A stretch of DNA of 63,053 nt from Fibrobacterales bacterium Fibro_02 (GTDB lineage Bacteria > Fibrobacterota > Fibrobacteria > Fibrobacterales > Fibrobacteraceae): contig LVAE01000011.1 in the NCBI GenBank assembly GCA_001603905.1, forward strand, positions 1-63,053, in the 5' to 3' direction. The notes below the pieces were generated by a model. The model made no database searches, was not told the origin of the DNA, and saw only the letters and a program-made list of their open reading frames with translations. Of this stretch, positions 54,603-62,159 are shown piece after piece. Each line of letters starts with the position of its first letter. Position 1 is the stretch's first letter. A program made the translations under genes and the position numbers.

Positions 54603-55597
54603 TGGACGCCATAACCCGCATTAAACAATTGGGAATGCCGCGTCGCAATAACGAATTGTGGACGTTTTTCCCGGTCAACAAGATTCCGAACATTCTGAGT
54701 GCGGACGGAAATTGCCGCATTGCAGACGAATGCTCCAGCAGCGAAGACTTCGCAAACGAAGATGACTTTGCCGCCCTTTTGCCGATTGTATGCAACGCCC
54801 GTGAGCTCGTGAAGACGATTGATGACGGCGAAAACGAAATGGCGATGCTCAAGTGCAACAACGACTTCGGCCGCACGGTCTTGAACGTCGGCAAGAATGC
54901 GAAGGCAAGCTTCGAAATCCTTGACAACAAGGTGATGCACGAAATTTGCGCCGAGCGCTTCGATATTAACGTTGCCGAAGGCGCCGAGCTCGAAATCTTT
55001 TTTGCAAACCCCGCAAACGACTTGCCGCTGACCTTTAGGCATTTCGACATCAAGCAGGCCGCGCATTCTACGGTGCATTTCGCGAACGTCTTGCAAGACG
55101 CAGGCATTGGCCGCATCAGTGCACGCGTCGAATTGAACGGCGAAGGCGCCAACTTCGATTACCGCAGCCTGAACATTCTGAAGGGTACTGCCTCCAAGCA
55201 CCAGCGCCTGACGATTTTGCACAACGCCCCTGAAACGGTGAGCACGCAATTTGTTCGTAACATTCTTGACGAAAACGCCTACGCCAGTTACGACGGCCAT
55301 GTGGTCGTGGGCAACAGTTGCAGCAAGGTGAATTCGAGCCAGCTGGTAAATACGATTCTTTTGAGCGACGGCCCGAGCGTTTCGGTGAAGCCGGTGCTCA
55401 AGATTTACCACGACGACGTGGAATGCACGCACGGCAATACCGTGGGCGAACTCGATAAGGATCAGATGTTCTACTTGACGAGTCGCGGAATTCCCTCCGA
55501 CAAGGCCCGTGCAATGCTCACCAAGGCATTTGCAAAGGAACTGTTCCTGGAACTGCCCGAAGGCCCCGCCAAAAAGCGCCTGATGCAGGTCATTTAG
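54602..55597 (+). CDS. sufD: SufB/SufD family protein, short form
   Basis: 331 residues, clearly shorter than standard SufD (over 400) or SufB (about 470). RRNNELWTFFPVNKI at the N-terminus corresponds to the SufD RK-x-E-x-W segment, and the C-terminus has the family motif DDVECTHGNTVGELDKDQMF followed by YLTSRGIPSDKARAML. The conserved Cys and His of this motif are present. The stretch normally found between the N-terminal motif and the beta-helix is reduced. The gene order sufC then a single short SufB/D, with no sufB, sufS or sufU nearby, recalls minimal SUF-like two-gene systems. One-base overlap with sufC. Confidence 0.85.
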   Translation: MDAITRIKQLGMPRRNNELWTFFPVNKIPNILSADGNCRIADECSSSEDFANEDDFAALLPIVCNARELVKTIDDGENEMAMLKCNNDFGRTVLNVGKNAKASFEILDNKVMHEICAERFDINVAEGAELEIFFANPANDLPLTFRHFDIKQAAHSTVHFANVLQDAGIGRISARVELNGEGANFDYRSLNILKGTASKHQRLTILHNAPETVSTQFVRNILDENAYASYDGHVVVGNSCSKVNSSQLVNTILLSDGPSVSVKPVLKIYHDDVECTHGNTVGELDKDQMFYLTSRGIPSDKARAMLTKAFAKELFLELPEGPAKKRLMQVI

Positions 55598-55646
55598 AGG
55601 TTCCCAAATCGAGGTTTGCAAGATGCGACCTCGACCTCGCTAACTC

Positions 55647-55671
55647 GACTCGTTTTGCGAGTCATTTTTTT
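55647..55671 (+). terminator. Terminator of sufCD
   Basis: GACTCG-TTTTG-CGAGTC followed by ATTTTTTTC, 50 bp after the sufD stop codon. Confidence 0.8.
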
Positions 55672-55727
55672 CATTTTCTTGATTTTCGGCATTTTTAGGC
55701 GATAAAAAGCTATTTGAAAAGTTTACA

Positions 55728-55739
55728 TTTTTCTATCTT
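55728..55739 (+). promoter_or_regulatory. Promoter element of the BadF-type activase
   Basis: TTTTTCTATCTT lies with TATCTT 10 nt before the ATG at 55750, and there is no ribosome site in between. TTGAAA is found 14 nt further upstream. Confidence 0.5.
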
Positions 55740-55749
55740 TGTGCCCACT

Positions 55750-57609
55750 ATGAGCAATTTGAAGAACGATTTATGGGTCGGCGTGGACGTTGGTTCCACC
55801 ACCGTGAAGATTGCGGTTGTCGATCCAGAGACCAACAAGCTTTTGCATTATACCTACCAGCGCCACAACGCCATGCAGGCACAGAAGGTTTTCGAAGTGC
55901 TGCGCGAGGCGCACGGACTTTTCCCCGATAAGAATTTCAGGGTCGCCTTCTGCGGCAGTGGCGGTCAGCCCTTCGCCGAAGCCACCCACGCCTTCTTTGT
56001 GCAAGAAGTCGTGGCAAACGCCCTTGCGGTGCGTGCAACTTACCCGGAATCCAGGGTCGCCATCGAACTCGGCGGACAAGATGCAAAGGTGGTGTTCTTC
56101 GAAAAAGACAAGACCACCGGCAAACTCATCGCCTCGGACATGCGTATGAACGGCGTGTGCGCCGGCGGTACGGGTGCATTCATCGACCAGGTGGCCGAAC
56201 TTCTGCGCATCAAGACCGAAGCCTTCGAAGGCTTTGCCAAGCGTGGCCAAAAGGTCTACGAAATTTCAGGCCGTTGCGGCGTGTTCGCGAAAACCGACAT
56301 CCAGCCGATGCTCAACAACGGCATCGCCAAGGAAGATATCGCCCTTTCCAGTTTCCATGCCATCGCGAAGCAGACCATCGGTGGCCTTGCCCAGGGTATG
56401 GAAATCAAGCCGCCCGTGATTTTCGAAGGTGGCCCGCTCACATTCAACCCGACGCTTGTCCGCGCCTTCAAGGAACGCCTGGGCATTAACGACGAACAGG
56501 CCATTGTGCCGGAACACTCCGAAGTGCTCGTAGCCATGGGTGCAGCCCTGTCTCTCGGCTCCATGTTCGCCGACCAGGAATGCTTCTACCGCAAGGAAGG
56601 CTCCCTGGACGCGCTCATCCACTTTAACGAAACCCGCCAGGCCGAAAACAAGGCCAAGGCTGCCGCCGACCTGTTCTTCAAGAACGAAGCCGAATACAAG
56701 ATGTTCCTCGAAGAACACAAGATGGCCGGCAACCACTACCCGCAGCCCGTATCGGGCTCTACGCTCAACGTGTACCTGGGTATCGACGCGGGTTCTACCA
56801 CCACGAAGTTCGTGCTCATGGACGAACAAGAAAACATCGTGGACGGTTTCTACGCGAGCAACAACGGCGAACCGCTGCAGGTGCTCAAGAACGCCCTCAA
56901 CGAACTTTCGGACCGCTACGAAGAATACGGCTGCAAGCTCAACATCTTGGGTGTCGGTACTACCGGTTACGGTGAACAGCTGTTTGCGAAGGCCGTACAC
57001 GCCGACTTCCACACGGTGGAAACGGTCGCACACGCCAACGCCGCCCAGAAGATTTGCCCCGACGTAAGCTTTATCCTCGACATCGGTGGCCAGGACATGA
57101 AGGCCATCTCCGTGCAGGACGGCGTGGTCACGGGTATCATTCTGAACGAAGCATGCTCTTCCGGTTGCGGTTCGTTTATCGAAACGTATGCCCGCAGCCT
57201 CGGCATTCCGATGGAAAAGATTGCAGAACTCGCGTTCAACGCAAAGAGCCCCTCTCAGCTGGGTTCCCGCTGCACCGTATTCATGAACAGCTCCATCATT
57301 ACGGAACAGCGCGACGGCAAGCAGCCCGAAGATATTATCGCAGGCATTTGCCGCTCCATTATCAATAACGTTTTCACGAAGGTGATTCGTATCCGTAACC
57401 TCAACACACTCGGCAAGAAGGTCGTGGTGCAGGGCGGTACGTTCAAGAACAACGCCGTTCTCCGCGCCTTCGTACACCGGCTTAAAGCCGATTCGCCCCG
57501 AACGTCCGGGCGAAATGGGCGCTATCGGTATCGCTCTTTTGACCAAGAAGTTCATGGAAGAAAAGCGCAAGACCGAACCGGAACTCAAGAGCCGCTTTAT
57601 CGGGCTTGA
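55750..57609 (+). CDS. Giant BadF/HgdC-type CoA-dehydratase activase, N-terminal fragment (frameshifted)
   Basis: About 619 residues, of which about 574 belong to the family and the rest are out of frame. Two ASKHA-type ATPase units are seen: the first begins LWVGVDVGSTTVKIAVVD and carries NGVCAGGTGAFIDQVAELL and SGRCGVFAKTDIQPMLNNG; the second begins VYLGIDAGSTTTKFVLMD near 350 and carries FILDIGGQDMKAISVQDGVV and NEACSSGCGSFIETYA with its cluster-binding Cys. In this family both units and a C-terminal HgdB-like region form one chain of about 1400-1500 residues. It should couple ATP hydrolysis to low-potential electron transfer. The frame breaks at about 57471, after VLRAF. Codon use is highly biased, so the intact gene was strongly expressed. 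Confidence 0.8.
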   Translation: MSNLKNDLWVGVDVGSTTVKIAVVDPETNKLLHYTYQRHNAMQAQKVFEVLREAHGLFPDKNFRVAFCGSGGQPFAEATHAFFVQEVVANALAVRATYPESRVAIELGGQDAKVVFFEKDKTTGKLIASDMRMNGVCAGGTGAFIDQVAELLRIKTEAFEGFAKRGQKVYEISGRCGVFAKTDIQPMLNNGIAKEDIALSSFHAIAKQTIGGLAQGMEIKPPVIFEGGPLTFNPTLVRAFKERLGINDEQAIVPEHSEVLVAMGAALSLGSMFADQECFYRKEGSLDALIHFNETRQAENKAKAAADLFFKNEAEYKMFLEEHKMAGNHYPQPVSGSTLNVYLGIDAGSTTTKFVLMDEQENIVDGFYASNNGEPLQVLKNALNELSDRYEEYGCKLNILGVGTTGYGEQLFAKAVHADFHTVETVAHANAAQKICPDVSFILDIGGQDMKAISVQDGVVTGIILNEACSSGCGSFIETYARSLGIPMEKIAELAFNAKSPSQLGSRCTVFMNSSIITEQRDGKQPEDIIAGICRSIINNVFTKVIRIRNLNTLGKKVVVQGGTFKNNAVLRAFVHRLKADSPRTSGRNGRYRYRSFDQEVHGRKAQDRTGTQEPLYRA

Positions 57610-60178
57610 CGCCATGAAGACCTTCAGCTGGCACAACCAGCCGGGTCAGCTCTGCCAGTACTGCACCAACCATTGCTCGCGCACCATCGTGACCTTCAGC
57701 GATGGCCAAAGCTTCGTGACGGGTAACCGCTGCGAACGCGGCGAAGTCACCGCCGACCCGAACGATCCGAAGACCAAGGCACTCATCGCCGAAATCAACA
57801 AGAAGATGCAGGCCGTGCCCGACATGATCAAGCGCACGAACCAGCTCTTGGTCAAGGACTACGCTCCGGCAAAGCTCGTCGAAAACAACGGCAAGACCAT
57901 CGGTATTCCGCGCGTGCTCGAATTCTGGGCATCTCTCCCCTTCTGGAAGGCCTTCTTTACTAGCCTCGGCTACACCGTCGTGGTAAGCCGCCAGAGCGAC
58001 TACAAGATGTTCGAAGCGGGCCTCCACAGCGTGCCCTCTGACACGGTTTGCTTCCCGGCAAAGCTCGTGCACGGCCACGTGCTCAGCCTCATTGAAAAGA
58101 AGGTCGACCGCATCTTCTTCCCGATGATGGTTGCAATCCCGAGTGACCACACCAAGTTCACGGCAACATCTGTTTGCCCGGTGGTGCAGGCCTACCCGAA
58201 CGTTTGCAAGAACACCGACGAACCCGAAAAGAATTACGGCGTTCCCATGGACCAGCCGATTTTCCACTGGTTCAACGCCAAGCTCCGCAGAAGCCAGACC
58301 ATTGACTGGTTCCACGAACATTGGAAGCTCGACAAGAAGCTTTTGGACAAGGCCGTTACCGAAGGCGAGAAGGCACTCAACAACTACCGCACCACGCTTT
58401 TGGAAGAAGGCCAGAAGATTTTGGACGATGTACGCGCGAAGAACTCCTTTGCCGTGGTGATTGCAGGCCGCCCCTACCATGCGGACACGCTCATCAACCA
58501 CAACATCGCAAGCCACTTTACCGCCATGGGCATTCCGGTGCTCACCACCGAATCGCTCCCCGGCGTTTACGACCAGGATGTGCCGAACCACACCCGTATC
58601 GAAATCAAGAACACCTTCCACCTGCGCATGATTGGTGCCACCATGATTGCAGCGAAGGACCCGAACATCGAACTTGCCCAGATTGTAAGCTTCGGTTGCG
58701 GACACGACTCGATTTTGACCGACGAAATGATGCGCATGCTGCACCTTGATTCCAATAAGGAAATGCTCATGCTCAAGCTCGACGAAGGCGATGCCCGCGG
58801 CCCCGTGGGAATTCGCGTCAAGAGCTTTATCGAAACGGTAAAGGCCCGCCGTGCAGCGAACCTGCCCGACAAGCCCGAAAGCAACGAACCGCTGTTCCAC
58901 ACGCCGTTCTTGCCCGAAGACAAGAAGCGCCGTCGCATTCTGACGCCGAACCTCTCCCCCGCCTTCTCCGTACTCGCCAGCGAATACATGAAGCGCGAAG
59001 GATTCATCGCCGAATACTTGCCGGTCGCCGACAAGAAGGCAATCGAACTCGGCAAGAAGTACGTGCATAACGACATCTGCTTCCCCTGCCAGGTGAACAT
59101 CGGCGAAGCGCTCCACTGGCTCGTCGATCACCCCGAAGTTCCGCAGAACCAAGTTTCCATGTGCTTGGCGAAGAACTGCGAAAACTGCCGCGCCGTGCAG
59201 TACGCGGTACTCGCCCGTAAGGCTTTGGACGAAGCGGGTTTCAAGGACGTGACCATCATTACGACCGGTGTGGACTACAAGGGAATGCACCCGGGCTTCC
59301 AGCTGGGTCTGGACTTTAGACTCCACATGCTGTGGGGCCTCGTGACCATGGACGCTATCGAAACCATGTACCGCGCCGTTCGCCCGTACGAAGTGAACGC
59401 CGGCGACACCCAGAAGGTTTACGACGAATGGATGCCGAAGGTGATTGGCGTTGCAGGCCACCTCTCCACCATGCAGCTCGTGCGCCCCTCCAAGCTGATC
59501 GAAGTCTTTGAACAGTGCATCGAAGCATTCAACGGTATCGAAATCACCGAAGAACGCAAGAAGGGCATCCGCAAGCCGCGCGTTGCCGTACTTGGCGAAA
59601 TCTTGATGAACTACCACCCGAGTGCAAACGGCTTTGTAGAAAACTACCTGATGAACAACGGCATGGAAGTCTACCTGCCGGGCATGACAGACTTCTTCCG
59701 CGTTGACGAAGTGGTTCGCGAAGAAAAGATCAAGCGCGGATTCTCAGCAAACCCGATGATGGACCGTCTCGAAGGCGGCGTGACCTCAAAGGTCTATACG
59801 CACGCTGTAGAAACCGCCCGCAAGTCCATGCACAAGTTCAAGCTGTACGAACATCATGCAGACTGCGTGGAACTCAAGGACTACGTGTCCGATATCATCG
59901 ACCCCACCTACAACACGGGTGAAGGTTGGATGATTCCGGGCGAAATCCTGTACAACGCAAAGCACGGCATCAACAGCTACATCATTTTGCAGCCGTTCGC
60001 ATGCCTTGCCAACCACATCTCTGGCCGCGGCCTCACCAAGGCTGTGAAGGAACGTTGCCCGCATATCCAGGTTTTGAGCCTCGACTACGACCCGGATACG
60101 AGCTTCGCGAACATCGAAAACCGCCTGCAGATGCTCATCATCAACGCACGTGAGTTGGAAAAGGCTAACCAGAATTAA
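57515..60178 (+). CDS. Giant BadF/HgdC-type activase, C-terminal part (other side of the frameshift)
   Basis: The family reading continues in this frame from about 57473 (YTGLKPIRPERPGEMGAIGI); 57515 is merely the first ATG and lies inside a conserved segment without a ribosome site, so it is not a real start. The part after it holds CQYCTNHCSRTIVTFSDGQS, a DUF2229-type domain (IGIPRVLEFWASLPFWKAFF, SVPSDTVCFPAKLVHGHVLS) and HgdB/FldI-like segments with further Cys (NDICFPCQVNIGEALHWL, MCLAKNCENCRAVQYAV). Together the two frames make about 1475 residues. The substrate is unknown; relatives of this size occur widely in anaerobes. The gene ends before a REP-like repeat. Confidence 0.8.
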   Translation: MGAIGIALLTKKFMEEKRKTEPELKSRFIGLDAMKTFSWHNQPGQLCQYCTNHCSRTIVTFSDGQSFVTGNRCERGEVTADPNDPKTKALIAEINKKMQAVPDMIKRTNQLLVKDYAPAKLVENNGKTIGIPRVLEFWASLPFWKAFFTSLGYTVVVSRQSDYKMFEAGLHSVPSDTVCFPAKLVHGHVLSLIEKKVDRIFFPMMVAIPSDHTKFTATSVCPVVQAYPNVCKNTDEPEKNYGVPMDQPIFHWFNAKLRRSQTIDWFHEHWKLDKKLLDKAVTEGEKALNNYRTTLLEEGQKILDDVRAKNSFAVVIAGRPYHADTLINHNIASHFTAMGIPVLTTESLPGVYDQDVPNHTRIEIKNTFHLRMIGATMIAAKDPNIELAQIVSFGCGHDSILTDEMMRMLHLDSNKEMLMLKLDEGDARGPVGIRVKSFIETVKARRAANLPDKPESNEPLFHTPFLPEDKKRRRILTPNLSPAFSVLASEYMKREGFIAEYLPVADKKAIELGKKYVHNDICFPCQVNIGEALHWLVDHPEVPQNQVSMCLAKNCENCRAVQYAVLARKALDEAGFKDVTIITTGVDYKGMHPGFQLGLDFRLHMLWGLVTMDAIETMYRAVRPYEVNAGDTQKVYDEWMPKVIGVAGHLSTMQLVRPSKLIEVFEQCIEAFNGIEITEERKKGIRKPRVAVLGEILMNYHPSANGFVENYLMNNGMEVYLPGMTDFFRVDEVVREEKIKRGFSANPMMDRLEGGVTSKVYTHAVETARKSMHKFKLYEHHADCVELKDYVSDIIDPTYNTGEGWMIPGEILYNAKHGINSYIILQPFACLANHISGRGLTKAVKERCPHIQVLSLDYDPDTSFANIENRLQMLIINARELEKANQN

Positions 60179-60184
60179 CCAAGG

Positions 60185-60331
60185 TGTCATCCTGAGCAAG
60201 CGAAGCGCGTCGAAGGATCTAAAAAATTTTTCAACCTAGATTCTTCCACATAGTGGATAACAAAACTAAAACAATAAATTGCTAAGTTTTGTATATCGAC
60301 TCCGCATCTTCGATGCTTCGCTCAGAATGAC
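60185..60331. repeat. Long inverted repeat (GTCATCCTGAGC type)
   Basis: GTCATCCTGAGCAAGCGAAG at the left and CTTCGCTCAGAATGAC at the right are inverted copies about 110 bp apart, with AAGGATCT next to the left end. The AT-rich loop (60220-60290) encodes nothing recognisable. This is a related but different subtype from the GGATCCAGCGCTGG elements. Confidence 0.75.
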
Positions 60332-60355
60332 AAAATAAAACGATTATAAATTCAT

Positions 60356-61948
60356 ATGTTAAACGTTTCTAATGTCAGTCTTCAATACGGTAGCCGTGTT
60401 CTCTTCAAGGAAGTAAACCTCTCCTTCAAGCGCGGCAACTGCTACGGAGTCATCGGCGCGAACGGCGCCGGAAAGTCCACCTTCCTGAAAATCCTTTCGG
60501 GCGAACTCGAACCCAACACCGGTGAAGTCACCAAGGACCCGGGCGAACGCATCGCCGTCCTGAAGCAGGACCACTTCGCCTACGAACAGAACACCGTTCT
60601 CGAAACCGTTATGATGGGCTACCCCGAGCTCTATGAACTCGGCAAGAAGCGCGACGAACTCTACGCGCTCCCCGAAATGACCGAAGAACAGGGCATGCTG
60701 GCTATGGAAATCGAGACCCGTTTCGGCGAAATCGGTGGCTACGAAGCCGATTCGAACGCAGCAGTGCTCCTGAAGGGCCTCGGCATTCCCGAAGACTTGC
60801 ACTACAGCCTGATGGCAGACCTCGACGGCGGCCAGAAGATTCGCGTGCTCCTCGCCCAGGCTCTGTTCGGCAACCCGGACATTTTGCTGCTTGACGAACC
60901 GACGAACCACTTGGATTTGGAAACCGTCGGCTGGCTCGAAGACTACCTCGAACGCTTTGAAAACATCGTGATCGTGGTGAGCCATGACCGTCACTTCTTG
61001 AACGCAGTCTGTACGCACACTTGCGATATCGACTACGGCAAGATCAACATCTACGGCGGTAACTACGAATTCTGGTATGCAGCTAGCCAGCTCGCCCAGA
61101 AGCAGCGCAAGGACCAGAACCGCCGCGCCGAAGAAAAGATTGAAGAATTGAAGGCGTTCATTCGCCGCTTCGCCAGTAACGCCGCCAAGGCCAAGCAAGC
61201 CACCTCCCGTAAGAAGCTCCTCGACAAGATGACCGTCGAAGAAATGCCTGCTTCCAGCCGTAAGTTCCCGTGGGTCAACTTCAAGATGGACCGCGAACCG
61301 GGCAAGATCGTGCTCGAAGTCAAGAATGCCACCATTGACGGCGGTGACGGCATCATTTGCAAGGGACTCGACTTTAGCCTGAACAGCGGCGACAAGGTGG
61401 CCCTCGTCGGTGAATACGACACACTCAAGACCGCCTTCTTCCAGCTCATTGCCGAAGAAACCAAGGCACCCGATGGCGTACTCAAGTGGGGCAACACCAT
61501 CAGCTACAGCTACTTCCCCAAGAACAACGATGCCTACTTCGGAACGGACCTCTCCCTCGTGGATTGGCTGCGCCAGTACAGCAAGGAACAGGACGAAACC
61601 TTCATCCGCGGATTCCTCGGCCGAATGCTCTTTACCGGCGAAGAAGCCCTCAAGAGTGCCAACGTGCTCTCCGGTGGTGAAAAGGTGCGCTGCATGCTCT
61701 CCAAGATGATGCTTGCAAACGCCAACTGCCTGCTTCTCGACGAACCGACCGCCCACCTCGACTTGGAAGCCATCACCGCCCTCAACAACGGCCTCACCGC
61801 ATTCCAGGGCCCGATTATCTTCTGCTCACAGGACCACGAATTCGTACAGACGATTGCGAACCGCGTGCTCGAACTGACCCCGAACGGCGTCATCGACCGC
61901 AGCATTACCTTCGACGAATGGCTCGAAAGCAAAAAGAAGAAGAAATAG
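60356..61948 (+). CDS. ABC-F family ATPase (YbiT-like) with degenerate second site
   Basis: 530 residues, two ABC domains joined by the ABC-F linker (about 240-315, rich in Lys, Arg, Glu and Ala). Domain 1 has Walker A GANGAGKSTFLKILSGELE near 34, a changed signature DLDGGQKIRVLLAQ, and Walker B DILLLDEPTNHLDLETVGWL. Domain 2 has a signature LSGGEKVRCMLSKMML and Walker B CLLLDEPTAHLDLE, but its Walker A reads LVGEYDTLKTAFFQL, lacking the glycines of GxxGxGK[ST]. ABC-F proteins bind the ribosome E site and adjust translation. TATAAA lies 5 nt before the ATG and no ribosome site is present. Confidence 0.92.
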   Translation: MLNVSNVSLQYGSRVLFKEVNLSFKRGNCYGVIGANGAGKSTFLKILSGELEPNTGEVTKDPGERIAVLKQDHFAYEQNTVLETVMMGYPELYELGKKRDELYALPEMTEEQGMLAMEIETRFGEIGGYEADSNAAVLLKGLGIPEDLHYSLMADLDGGQKIRVLLAQALFGNPDILLLDEPTNHLDLETVGWLEDYLERFENIVIVVSHDRHFLNAVCTHTCDIDYGKINIYGGNYEFWYAASQLAQKQRKDQNRRAEEKIEELKAFIRRFASNAAKAKQATSRKKLLDKMTVEEMPASSRKFPWVNFKMDREPGKIVLEVKNATIDGGDGIICKGLDFSLNSGDKVALVGEYDTLKTAFFQLIAEETKAPDGVLKWGNTISYSYFPKNNDAYFGTDLSLVDWLRQYSKEQDETFIRGFLGRMLFTGEEALKSANVLSGGEKVRCMLSKMMLANANCLLLDEPTAHLDLEAITALNNGLTAFQGPIIFCSQDHEFVQTIANRVLELTPNGVIDRSITFDEWLESKKKKK

Positions 61949-61953
61949 TCCAA

Positions 61954-62068
61954 GTCATCCTGGAGCGTAGCGACGGGATCCAGCACTGGATTCTCCCCTT
62001 CGAGGACCATGCGCACTAAGGCAACAAGTTGCCAAGTGCTGTCCGCCCTCCCTTCGGTCGAGAATGAC
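61954..62068. repeat. REP-like palindrome after the ABC-F gene
   Basis: GTCATCCTGGAGCGTAGCGA with GGGATCCAGCACTGGATTC, and at the far end CCCTCCCTTCGGTCGAGAAT-GAC. About 40 extra bases (including GCAACAAGTTGC) sit between the core and the right end. Confidence 0.8.
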
Positions 62069-62091
62069 ATAAACAAAGATCTCTAATTTGC

Positions 62092-62127
62092 AAAACGTCC
62101 CGCTAGGTTAAACCCGGCGGGACTTTT
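62092..62127. terminator. Bidirectional terminator between ABC-F and GH74 genes
   Basis: AAAACGTCCCGC...GCGGGACTTTT: a 7-bp GC-rich core stem (GTCCCGC/GCGGGAC) with A and T flanks, placed between convergent genes. Confidence 0.8.
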
Positions 62128-62159
62128 CATTTATCAAGAAAATCGTTATTTTATTTCAA

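Noticed and set aside
57460..57520. Programmed ribosomal frameshift in the activase
   Set aside because: No slippery heptamer, downstream pseudoknot or internal ribosome-like site is apparent near 57471; an indel or sequencing error is simpler.
57482..59617. A 711-codon open frame on the minus strand opposite the activase
   Set aside because: Mirror of biased codons; no ribosome site, no motifs.
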